Of a DNA stretch of 64,000 nt, positions 54,715 to 64,000 are shown one piece after another. A program made the position numbers and the translations under genes. Position 1 is the first letter of the stretch. Each line of letters starts with the position of its first letter. This DNA is from Littorina saxatilis (Eukaryota > Mollusca > Gastropoda > Littorinimorpha > Littorinidae), in the NCBI RefSeq assembly GCF_037325665.1, contig NC_090248.1, positions 23,759,199 through 23,823,198 on the forward strand, written 5' to 3'. The notes beneath the pieces were generated by a model, which was not told where the DNA came from, did no database searches, and saw nothing but the letters and a program-made list of their open reading frames with translations.

Positions 54715-57700
54715 GCAGAGTACAGCATAACGAAAGCAACAGCCTATATAGAATAGTATGAACAAGAAGGACAGAGATCGAGGGGGTTATACAAGATGGA
54801 TACACCAAGAAAAGTCCTCATTTCCAAGGGTAGTGGTCTGTGGATTAAGCATACTGCACATTGTTATACCCTTATCCAGGTTTCCCAATTGCTTCGTTTC
54901 TAGCCGATTTATGTGGAGCACGTGATGCGCACAAAAAAATATTGGCGGTCTAGAAGTGTCGTCTGCGCAATGATCGCGGCGGCTTTCTTGACCGCCAAGG
55001 ACGACCACGCACGTTGTGAGACGTCATTCGTTAGACCTCAATTGAAAGAGAGAGAGACAAAGTTAATACATTCCAAGAGAAGCCGACGGAAGATGAAAAT
55101 TAATGAAAGGTTACGCAGGGGAAGACATATGAATTATATGTACAATTGATTATTGTTCTAATTAATGTGATGAACTGTTTTCAACAGAGAGGAGGCGAAA
55201 AAGTGTCCGAAAGTGGTGGTGGCCAATGAGCTAGATACCAGTGTTTACAGACATAAACAGACCGTCAAAGTGCAGGTAAAAGAACTTTGTTTAAAGGGGG
55301 GGGGGGGGGGGGGGGTGGCTTCACAGCTTTTGAAGGAAAAGAGCTAGCTAGAAAAGAAAAGAAAAAACACTGCATACTTGTTCCAATGATAAGCGGCAAC
55401 TTACCTTATATTGTAAACCTCAGTAAGTAAGGCCAAAAAGAAAAATATGTCTGTTTCCGGTAACATCGCCGAAAAAAATAGGGTCGGTCGGTTGGTGTTT
55501 TTTACATTTAGTCAAGTTTTGACTAAATGTTTTAACATATAGGGGGAATCGAGACGAAGGTCGTGGTGTATGTGTGTGTGTGTGTGTGTCTGTCTGTCTG
55601 TGTCTGTCTGTGCGTGTGTGTGTGTAGAGCGATTCAGACCAAACTACTGGACCGATCTTTATGAAATTTGACATGAGAGTTCCTGGGAATGATATCCCCG
55701 GACCTTTTTTTCGATAAATACTTTTGATGACGTCATATCCGGCTTTTTGTAAAAGTTGAGGCGGCACTGTCACACCCTCATTTTTCAATTAAACTGATTG
55801 AAATTTTGGCAAAGCAATCTTCGACGAAGGCCGGGGTTTGGTATTGCATTTCAGCTTGGTGGCTTAAAAACTAATGAGTGAGTTTGGTCATTAAAAATCG
55901 GAAACATGTAATTAAAATTAATTTATTAAACAATCCAAAAACAATTTCATTTTATTCTTCGTCATTTTCTTATTCAAAAAACATATACATATGTTATATT
56001 TGGATTAAAAACAAGCTCTGAAAATTAAAAATATAAAAATTATGATCAAAATTAAATTTCCGAAATCGATTTAAAAACAATTTCATCTTATTCCTTGTCG
56101 GTTCCTGATTCCAAAAACATATAGATATGATATGTTTGGATTAAAAACACGCTCAGAAAGTTAAAACGAAGAGAGGCACAGAAAAGCGTGCTATGCAGCA
56201 CAGGGAAACCACAACCGCGCTAAACGGGCTCGTCAGTTTCACTCCGTTTTGCACAAGCGGCGGACTACGGTCATTGTAAAAAAAATGCAGTGCGTTCAGT
56301 TTCATTCTGTGAGTTCCACAGCTTGACTAAATGTAGTAATTTCGCCTTACGCAACTTGTTTTTATTTTATTTAAAAAAAAAAAATGTATTTAAAAAAACC
56401 CAACTTTTTTTTTACGTTGTGTTAACGTCTTTTTACGTGTTTACATTTTTTTTAAACGCTTCCTTAGTTTACTAACAATTATTTAGCACATGTTTTTGAC
56501 CTAGATATATTGAAGCTAAATAAAGTATACTTGACTTCATATTTTTTTTAATATTTTAAAATTTTTATTTTTTAATTTTTTACGAAAAGCGAAAAAAATC
56601 TTTAGGGTCGGCGCTTAAAAATAGGGTCGGTCGGGTTACCGGAAACAGACATATTTTTCTTTTTGGCCTAATTATACTAATGAGTTGTTTGATTCAATTT
56701 TTTTCATGCCATATGGAAATGACATTTTAAAAATCTGTTCCAGCATCTTATGCTACATTAATTTTATTTGCTGTTGTGAAAAATATATTTCTACATGGAT
56801 CTCAGTGACGATATGTGTCTGTCTGCCAAACCTCAGTAAGTAATTACTAATGAGTTGTTTCGTTCAATTTTTGTTTCATGCCATATGGAAATGACATTTT
56901 AAAAATCTGTTCCAGCGTCTTATGCCTGATTGCCACATTAATTTTATTTGCTGTTGTGAAAAATATATTCCTACATGGATCTCAGTGACGATATGTGTCT
57001 GTCTGCCCAACCTCAGTAAATAATTATTAATGAGTTGTTTCGTTCAGTTTTTGTTTCATGCCATATGGAAATGACATTTTAAAAATCTGTTGTGAAAAAT
57101 ATATTCCTACATGGATCTCAGTGACTATATATGTCTGTCCGCCAGCCAAAGGATACGATGCCAGCCCCAAAGGGATTCAGTCCCTCTGGGACTTGGGTGA
57201 AGATGCAGGTTGCACATTTTGTCACACTCAGACAGGTAAATATGCTGTTGCTGTAAGCCTTTAAGCATTTGTTTATTTATTTACTGACTTGTCAACCTGT
57301 TTGTTTTGAAAACTAGTTCTCACAGACCTTTCTTGGTTTCTTAATTGGTCACACACACACACACACACATACACACACACACACACACACATACACGCAC
57401 ACGCACACACACACACACTAATGTGCACATGCATTCACACACAAGGGAAAAGAGGTGAATAGAGTAAGAGACATAAAAGAGACACAAAACAAAACAACTG
57501 CACTAAAACACACATAAGTACACCTTGCATGCAGGTCAGCCACATAACACACAACGCAAACGCTCTCATGGACACATGCCAGGACGAATTTAAACATATT
57601 CACGGAAACGCCAGCGCACACATGCACACATCTTCAAAAGCCAGCTCTTGCACACACACACACACACATACACACAAACACACACACACACTCACACACA

Positions 57701-58922
57701 TACACTCACACACATACATGCATGCTGACTCTGGAATGCTCTCATTGCATGCAGTATCCGTTTAACTTTATTGAGGTTAATTGTATTTGTATTTGTGTCA
57801 TTTGTCTCTAGCTCTATATATTTATTATTAGCACTTCGATTGTGTTTAATGGAGAAACTCACAATGACCGTTTGTTGCAGAAAATTCTACGATTCAAAGC
57901 TCTCATGGCAAAGAAGGATGTCGGTATTCCAAATGTGAAGTTGGTGAGTGCTCTACTGCCTCTAGCTTTTGATTTCTTCAATTGTATTTTAATTATTTGT
58001 GAAGACAATGGGTTTATTTCATGGTTAATTAACACATTTTTAGACAGATTTATTTTGATTGTTTGTGTTCTGTGGAGGGGAAAATAAGACACAGATGAAA
58101 TTACTTGGATCTGCAGTACTTTTGAGGACTTTCACAAGTGAAAACAATTTTCTACCTCCCGAAAGCCCAGTTTCCATCTCCTGAAATGCCCCAAGCCCTC
58201 TTTCACTCAAAGTTATACCAAGAATTCACCAGATTGCATATATTTGGTTGGAATTTAAAAAAAAAATCCTGGGACCCCTTTAGAGGGTCTGCCTTGCTTT
58301 GCCACTTTGATCGGCCACACACTGAAATTTCCGCTTTTGTCTTCTTGTCTTCATGAGTACTAGATGTGGACTTTTCTGTGTGAGTTTTGTTGTTCGTTTA
58401 AACATATTAGGCTCTGCTTTATGTCCACATACATACTGTGACTTGATAAAAATACAGTTGAACCTGCCCTGGCAACCACCTCTTGATAACGTCTACGTGC
58501 CCATTAAGACCACCTCAAAGAAGCCCTGACAAGGTTCTTTCCCACACATTTCACCTTTCCACTGTATATGTTGCTGAGGCTTTACTTACATGATGCAGAA
58601 ATGTTCAGAATGATTTCAGTCCATTGGGGATGGGTGAATGGTAGTGTTTTGAAAACCCTACTTTTGCATCTCTCTCTGTCTCTCTCTCTCTCTCTCTCTC
58701 AGTCTCCCTTCTCTCTTCTCTCGACTTGAATGCTTTTTGTGTCTTTCAGCCACAGCACAACGATGCAGAGAGCTGGTGTCGATTGTGTTTTGGTCGCTTG
58801 CAACTAAAGACAACAGGAGAAGATGGCTCCAGTGAAACTTCCAGCTTGCAGAATGATGGCAACGGCACACCCCCACTGCTTAGTATCATCGCTCGGATGG
58901 ATCAGGTTAGATATATGGCTTG

Positions 58923-58975
<53 letters not shown>

Positions 58976-61255
58976 TGTGTCAGGGCTGGGCATTTATCAA
59001 TTTTTTTGCGACACTGCAGGTGAATGCGACAGACTGTGACAGCAGGTTTTGTGCTATAGACATCTTTAAGGTCTTATTAAACTTACAGTAAATGACTGAG
59101 CATGCACCCCCCGCGGGTTAGGGGGAAGAATTTACCCGATGCTCCCCAGCATGTCGTAAGAGGCGACTAACGGATTCTGTTTCTCCTTTTACCCTTGTTA
59201 AGTGTTTCTTGTATAGAATATAGTCAATGTTTGTAAAGATTTTAGTCAAGCAGTATGTAAGAAATGTTAAGTCCTTTGTACTGGAAACTTGCATTCTCCC
59301 AGTAAGGTCATATATTGTACTACGTTGCAAGCCCCTGGAGCAATTTTTTGATTAGTGCTTTTGTGAACAAGAAACAATTAACAAGTGGCTCTATCCCATC
59401 TCCCCCCTTCCACGGTCGCGATATAACCTTGAACGGTTGAAAACGATGTTAAACACCAAATAAAGAAAGAAAGAAAGAAAGACTGAGCATGCACCAAGCT
59501 GTTTGGAACCTCTGACAGGTAGATACTTTGTGCTCAGCTTTCTGTGTGTGTGTGTTTGTGTGTGTGTGTGCTTGTGTGTATGTTTGTGTGTGCGTGTGTG
59601 TGCATTTATCTTGAAAACAACAATGTGAACTTTCTACCTTTGAACATTTTAGGGATATGGTAGCATTGGTTGGTAACAGTGTTTCCAAGTGTGAACATAT
59701 GGTTATTCCCCTTGGATTATTTGGTGCATTTGTTGATTTTTTCTCCATGTAAATTTGAGAGTGTCTTGTCTAATGGTTTACAATTATATTTTGCAGCCTA
59801 CTGTGATCAAGGTCTTGGAGTATCATGTCAACTGGCTGGAGGCTACAGGATTCACAAGACGACAGGTATGTTTGTGTACATTTTTTTGCCTTGTCATGCT
59901 GTGTTTGTGAGAGTTACGTTCTTTTGCTGTGTTTTCATTTTTGTATGTTGACATAGTTCTTGTCAAGTATGTATTAATGCAAGTTTTCCTGCAAAATATA
60001 CGGATCGATTTGTATGGAATTCATAATTAGAACTATCATTGTAGTATTACACGGGAATCAAAATCGTTGTGCTGTAATCTGCTAGTCATTTTAATTACAG
60101 GAATGTTTTGCTTCTAACGAAGCCTAATGAAATGCTCAAATTACCTAGAGAACCTGAATTTTCTTGAGTAGGATAATGTGGGAATAGATATAGCAATGTT
60201 TCTCTCATTTCAACTTCAAACTTGTTTTTTCATTCATAAAAATGTTGTGATATTTATATCTGCAGGGTCAGTGGTTCTACTCACTGTTGGCCAGTCTGCA
60301 GAAACCTCTGACACCTGAATCCTGCTCCTGGCTACGTCATCTGGCCAGAATCAGCTCCATTCTCCGGGCCACTCTTGTAAGTGTTGATAACGGGCTTTGT
60401 TGACTCACCATTGGTTCTCTCAAATGTGTCTCTATGTGCTTATTAAGGCTAAGCTGAGACAGTGGCATTGGCCTAGTGGATGAGACACTGGCCTCCCAAG
60501 CGGAAGATTGTGGGTTCGAATCCCGGCCCTGTTGGGTTAAGGGTGGAGATTTTTCCGATCTCCCAGGTCAACTTATGTGCAGACCTGCTAGTGCCTTATC
60601 CCCCTTCGTGTGTACACGCAACCACAAGACCAAGTGTGCATGGAAAATATCCTGTGATCTATGTCAGAGTTCGGTGGGTTATAAAAACACGAAAATATCA
60701 AGCATGCATCCCCCGAACGCGCCGTGTGGCTGCCTAAATGGCGTGGTAAAAACTGTCATACATGTAAAAACCACAGGACTTTCAGCCCATGAACGAGGAA
60801 GAAGGGCTGAGCTGAAAATGATGCGCCTATCAAGTCTTTGATTCTTGCATAGCATGTGTTCAGTTACCTCCCTTGGTGCAGATGGTCGTGCATCTGTGAT
60901 GTTAGCCTCAGATGATCTCTCTGTGAGGTTATTCAGGACTCTTATTTTGAAACTTTCTTTGATTTTAGAAAAAAGTCATTGTTTTCATCTCTAACTAGAC
61001 AATGTATGATGTGGTTTCAATAGGAAAAGACAACACAGTTCTTGCCTAGAAATAGAATACATTTTTATTCATGTTTTATGCATTTCTTGTCAATTTGCTG
61101 GCACATACCATTATTCTGTTGCATAGTTTTTTCATAATATCCTTTCCTATTTCTAACAGAAGTCTCCCGAAGAAGAAGTACTACATGAGCTGAACCTGTT
61201 GATCTGTCTGGTGGCCAACTACTTTGATCAGCGGGACCTCGCAGACAAGACGTGA
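54361..61255 (+). CDS. GEMIN2: Gem-associated protein 2 (SMN complex)
   Basis: Eight coding exons: 54361-54521, 55188-55275, 57146-57235, 57881-57943, 58750-58905, 59797-59865, 60266-60376 and 61160-61255. All are GT-AG, phase 2 then all phase 0, giving 277 residues (human 280). Diagnostic parts: NVPPTTGNEYLRRVR then EEAKKCPKVVVA near the N-terminus, HFVTLRQKILRFKA mid-protein, TPPLLSIIARMDQPTVIKVL, EYHVNWLEATGF, and a C-terminus ending ANYFDQRDLADKT (human FDQRDLAD). GEMIN2 is the most conserved SMN partner: its N-terminal arm and C-terminal domain hold the five Sm proteins during snRNP core assembly in the cytoplasm. The acidic start (DIDDEEDDDG) is lineage-specific in detail. The ATG is the first in frame. 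Introns 2, 5 and 7 carry a nested MITE, an (AAAG)n retroposon and a SINE. Confidence 0.96.
54601..54710. repeat. (CT)n and (AC)n microsatellites in GEMIN2 intron 1
   Basis: CT tract at 54603-54657 and AC tract at 54679-54709. Confidence 0.9.
55431..56668 (+). mobile_element. PIF/Harbinger-like MITE, copy 3, carrying a nested element
   Basis: Left GGCCAAAAAGAAAAATATGT then CTGTTTCCGGTAAC; the right end is its exact complement, ending TTTTTGGCC. TAA on both sides (55428-55430, 56669-56671). Copies of the host repeat at 56834-56850 and about 57015-57030 read CAGTAAGTAATTACTAATGA without the insertion, confirming that TAA is the duplicated target. Split by the element at 55504-56362. GEMIN2 intron 2. 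Confidence 0.8.
55504..56362 (+). mobile_element. ACATTTAGTCAAG-family element nested in the MITE
   Basis: Collinear with 14774-15629: starts ACATTTAGTCAAGTTTTGAC, has GACGTCATATCCGGCTTTT, ends CTTGACTAAATG and CGCCTTACGCAACTTG. Bordered by T runs. Younger than the MITE it interrupts. Confidence 0.75.
56676..57145 (+). repeat. Three tandem copies of the exon 3 acceptor region of GEMIN2
   Basis: Units starting TAATGAGTTGTTT at about 56679, 56849 and 57029 (periods about 170 and 180 bp) each run through ATGCCATATGGAAATGACAT to GATCTCAGTGAC.ATAT.TGT. The third, shortened unit ends directly at the real acceptor GTCCGCCAG before exon 3. The first two read CTGCCAAACC and CTGCCCAACC at that place, so the acceptor AG is absent in them. 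Confidence 0.85.
57347..57720. repeat. (AC)n-rich stretch in GEMIN2 intron 3
   Basis: AC tracts at 57352-57418 and 57652-57716 with CATGCACACATG-type text between. Confidence 0.85.
58924..58980. repeat. (GT)n microsatellite in GEMIN2 intron 5
   Basis: About 26 GT units starting 19 bp after the exon 5 donor. Confidence 0.9.
59109..59480 (+). mobile_element. (AAAG)n-tailed retroposon, full-length copy
   Basis: Plus-strand copy of 34423-34790: CCCCGCGGGTTAGGGGGAAG to AACACCAAATAAAGAAAGAA. Target duplication GACTGAGCATGCACC at 59094-59108 and 59481-59495 (15 bp). GEMIN2 intron 5. Confidence 0.85.
60459..60805 (+). mobile_element. tRNA-derived SINE in GEMIN2 intron 7
   Basis: Head GGCATTGGCCTAGTGGATGA (A box) and GTGGGTTCGAATCCC (B box), then a 270-bp body with GCCTAAATGGCGTGGTAAAA and TTTCAGCCCATGAACGAGGA. 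Flanks GGCTAAGCTGA and GGCTGAGCTGA may be an aged target duplication. Confidence 0.75.
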
Positions 61256-61750
61256 CGGTCATCCACAGTGTAGACTTCTCTACTTTCAAAAGTACCTTTT
61301 TTCCCCCTGTGTAAACCATCATGTCATCGGCAACAGTGGGGTTCCACTGTACGACGCTGGTTTAGAGGGAAAAGACGGTATCTTTGACTTACAAGGTTGA
61401 ATGAACTGGCGGCTGTATATGCTCCAAATTATTTACTGACATATTTGATGGCATGGGCAGGAGAGGAATCACAGTTTTATGATGGATTTTGGTTTTACTG
61501 GTAAATCAAATTATTTTTTAACATTAGATCATTGGTGGGATTCTTCCGGTATATTCCGGAAGTCCGGATTCGTAATGTCTGTGGTGACGTTTGTTTGGTT
61601 GTTAATTATACAAATCCTTCAGCGTCTGGGGGTCCGGTCCGACCCCTCTCTTAAAATTCTGTAGGATTCATGACATTTTTCAGTCTCACCCATGCATTAG
61701 ATCATGCGGAGGAGTTTTACATGTCAATTGTGTTGAATGTATCACACAAG

Positions 61751-62157
61751 ATGGGGCGGGGATATAGCTCAGTTGGTAGCGCGCTGGATTTGTATTCAGT
61801 TGGCCGCTGTCAGCGCGAGTTCGATCCCAGGTTCGGCGGAAATTTATTTCACAGAGTCAACTTTGTGTGCAGACTCTCTTCGGTGTCCGAACCACCCCCC
61901 GTGTATACTACATTGGGTGTGCACGTTAAAGATCCCACGATTGACAAAAGGGTCTTTCCTGGCAAAATTGCTTAGGCACAGTTAATAATTGTCTACCATA
62001 CCCGTGTGACTTGGAATAAGGCCGTGAAAGGTAAATATGCGCCGACATGGCTGCAATCTACTGGCCGTATAAAATTTCATCTCACACGGCATCACTGCAG
62101 AGCGCCTAGAACTGTACCCACGGAATATGCGCGATATAAGCCTCATTGATTGATTGA
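61751..62157 (+). mobile_element. tRNA-derived SINE downstream of GEMIN2
   Basis: Head GGGGATATAGCTCAGTTGG (A box) and CGAGTTCGATCCC (B box), then a long body with GTGCACGTTAAAGATCCCAC and a TTGATTGATTGA end. Likely in the GEMIN2 3' UTR or just beyond it. Confidence 0.75.
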
Positions 62158-62413
62158 AGAGAAACAGTGAGAGAGAGATAGACAGTGAGCGAGAGAGAGA
62201 GAAACTGTGTTGTGTACATTTTTATTTTTATTTTTAACATTCATCCCACACAGTGCAATTCACTTCAGAGTATAAAAAAAGAAGAAGAACAGAAAAATTG
62301 GCTTGAAACAACCTTTATTGCTCCATGAACATTTTATGTTTCATGTTCTTAAGTAAGTCCCCAGCATGAAAAACTCCATTAAGTAAAGTTAGGATTTCAT
62401 CAGGATCGTGATA

Positions 62414-62611
62414 CAGTGGAACCCCCAATATTAAGACCCATACAAAACTGAGAAAAACAGGTCTTAAAATGGAGGTAAATTTAAATAGGTTATGAACAGA
62501 AATTCTGAATAAGTAAGGTCTTCAGAGGGGGAGGGGGGCCTTACATTTCCCAACAAATCTCAGAAAATCGGGGGGGGGGGGGGGGGGGTTCTTAAAAGGA
62601 GGGTTCCACTG
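62414..62611 (+). mobile_element. Tc1/mariner-like MITE, complete
   Basis: Ends CAGTGGAACCC and GGGTTCCACTG, flanked by TA (62412-62413, 62612-62613). Interior has TTAAGACC/GGTCTTAA text and a G tract at 62571-62588. Relatives at 1079, 9929 and 14717. Confidence 0.8.
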
Positions 62612-62613
62612 TA

Positions 62614-64000
62614 AATTTTCAACAACCTCATTTGTAAGAATGATGCAAACATATACTTTTAACAAAATGTTTAAATGAAATTAAAGAGAAAAATGAGTAT
62701 ATGTAGAGGCCAGGAAAAGAAAAACTGACTGTATTACGGATGGAATGTGGACCACTATACATACAACCTTTGTAACTAGTATTCTCAATGAGTGTTTCGG
62801 GACACCATAAGCAGTTAAAAATGCTTTTCAGGAATGTGAGTGTGACCGCTGCCAATTTCTAGAATGTATCCTGCATTGGGAGTATGGATTGGCAATATCT
62901 CTATATTATTGAATCGGAAATGCAGGCTTTCTGGATTCCATGCTGCATAGTGTACGTAGGTTCTAGTATTTTTAGACAAGTTTGAAAAATGTAATGGATA
63001 TTGTACATACACTGGAATATTTTTGTTTTTTTTAGAATTTTTAATGATTTTATATATAATATTGGATAAATCCATTAAATACTTTTGATGACTTCTTGGG
63101 AAACTGTAGGTGAATTATACAGTATTTTCATACAATTATAAATCTGTAGAAAAATGTGTACTCTTCAAGACTACAGAACAAGAAATGAACAGGGTCAGTG
63201 ATTTGGTAAATAAATAACTAGATGCCTAGCAAACAGGTCTTAAAAAGTGTGTGTCCGTGTGTTGGGTACTCCAGTGTTTCATAGGGATCATATAATGTTT
63301 GTGTTTTGGGTATTCCACTGTTTCAAGAGGTTTTTTTTTAAATAATACCATGAACAAGGGAAAACTCATCTAGTTATCCTCAGCAAGAAATACTTTGAGT
63401 CCAAAAATAATAATCGCTACAACTCCTTTTAACACTGTAGTGTTCAGGGAAGTGTTGCCTACATGTAACTGAGAATCATGTTTTACCATTTTGTGAGTTG
63501 TGCATTGACATTGTTTTTAGTCTCAGGTGTTAATTTGTACTTTATGTGTTACAATATTTGCTAAGTGAATCCTTTGTTTAATTAATAAATATTTCAACTG
63601 CAAGGATTCTAGCTGTGTGTGTGTGCTAATCCGGCATGAAATCTGAGGTTAATATAAAAAAAGAGATGACATTCTTTTCACAAATACATCGTAACAAACA
63701 AAAGTATGTGGTAACCATCACCTCAAAACATGTGCGTTTGACATTAAAAAAAAAGTACCTGACGATGAATGTAATTCTCATAGACACTTTGAACACCAGT
63801 AATGCTGAACCGTAATACTATAATACACAAGACTGATGTGGAATAAAACATAGTCGTTCATTCATAAAACATTTGATATCAAAATGGATTACATGCACTT
63901 GGAATAATGAACAAGGAGACTGATGATTGACCCAGTAATACCCTGGAGCTTTAAATTCTGTTAGTATTAGATAACTTGAACGGCTGTATTGCTACATAAT
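62614..64000. other. Right edge, AT-rich, no gene recognised
   Basis: No convincing exon on either strand. An AATAAA at 63584-63589 followed by a GT-rich tract (63614-63624) could end a long GEMIN2 transcript, but the distance (2.3 kb past the stop) makes this uncertain. Confidence 0.3.

Noticed and set aside
62628-63075. Overlapping minus-strand ORFs of 75 and 86 codons near the right edge
   Set aside because: AT-rich chance ORFs with no recognisable motif; probably GEMIN2 3' flank.

Overview
The window looks like nuclear DNA of a lophotrochozoan, most likely a marine gastropod. It holds small intron-rich genes with canonical GT-AG junctions, long (AC)n and (GA)n tracts, and a dense load of short transposons. 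Several of these are rich in TGACCTTGA and TGACCTTTGACC motifs that I associate with mollusc genomes. The species call is inference; no prokaryotic, viral or organellar sequence was recognised.

Four genes can be read exon by exon with matching splice phases and recognised by protein sequence. From the left they are: the 5' part of a CFAP20DC homologue (minus, 2872 to 132, leaving the window); TMA7 (plus, 4858-7147, 64 aa); TSR2 (plus, 10424-16015, 202 aa); and ARL6IP5/JWA, a PRA1-family protein (minus, 27962-24540, 178 aa). Next is an unnamed small PPxY plus Cys-rich-tail gene (minus, 36242-34083; two exons solid, first exon tentative). Last is GEMIN2 (plus, 54361-61255, 277 aa). CFAP20DC and TMA7 are head to head. 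The known functions concern translation and ribosome biogenesis (TMA7, TSR2), snRNP assembly (GEMIN2), ER membrane trafficking (ARL6IP5) and cilia (CFAP20DC). They are independent housekeeping genes, not a pathway cluster.

The space between and inside the genes is a layered transposon record. 38910-43047 is a LINE with one uninterrupted 1297-residue ORF (endonuclease, reverse transcriptase, RNase H), inserted with a 12-bp target duplication into the 3' end of a different LINE. Two further LINE remnants lie at 11105-12404 (TSR2 intron 1) and 37038-38232. Two retroposon families with (AAAG)n and (CAAA)n tails give seven copies, each with a 10-15 bp target duplication and graded 5' truncation. 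DNA elements include a 2.66-kb element with 8-bp duplications (16072-18730) carrying nested insertions, and three G-tract MITEs that all have 5-bp duplications. Three PIF/Harbinger-like MITEs are flanked by TAA, Tc1/mariner-like MITEs by TA. There is also a Helitron-like element and several foldback elements, one with arms built of inverted 16-bp tandem arrays.

Most worth following up: (1) two MITE families that carry perfect nuclear-receptor sites (TCAAGGTCA, and DR1 AGGTCAAAGGTCA), two of the four copies being intronic; (2) a partial duplication of TSR2 exon 1 giving two consensus splice donors 96 bp apart with an open in-frame stretch between; (3) target-site rules readable from internal empty sites, including one inside tandemly copied splice-acceptor sequence of GEMIN2 intron 2; (4) the 16-bp inverted-array foldback element. 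I did not find a new multi-gene system.
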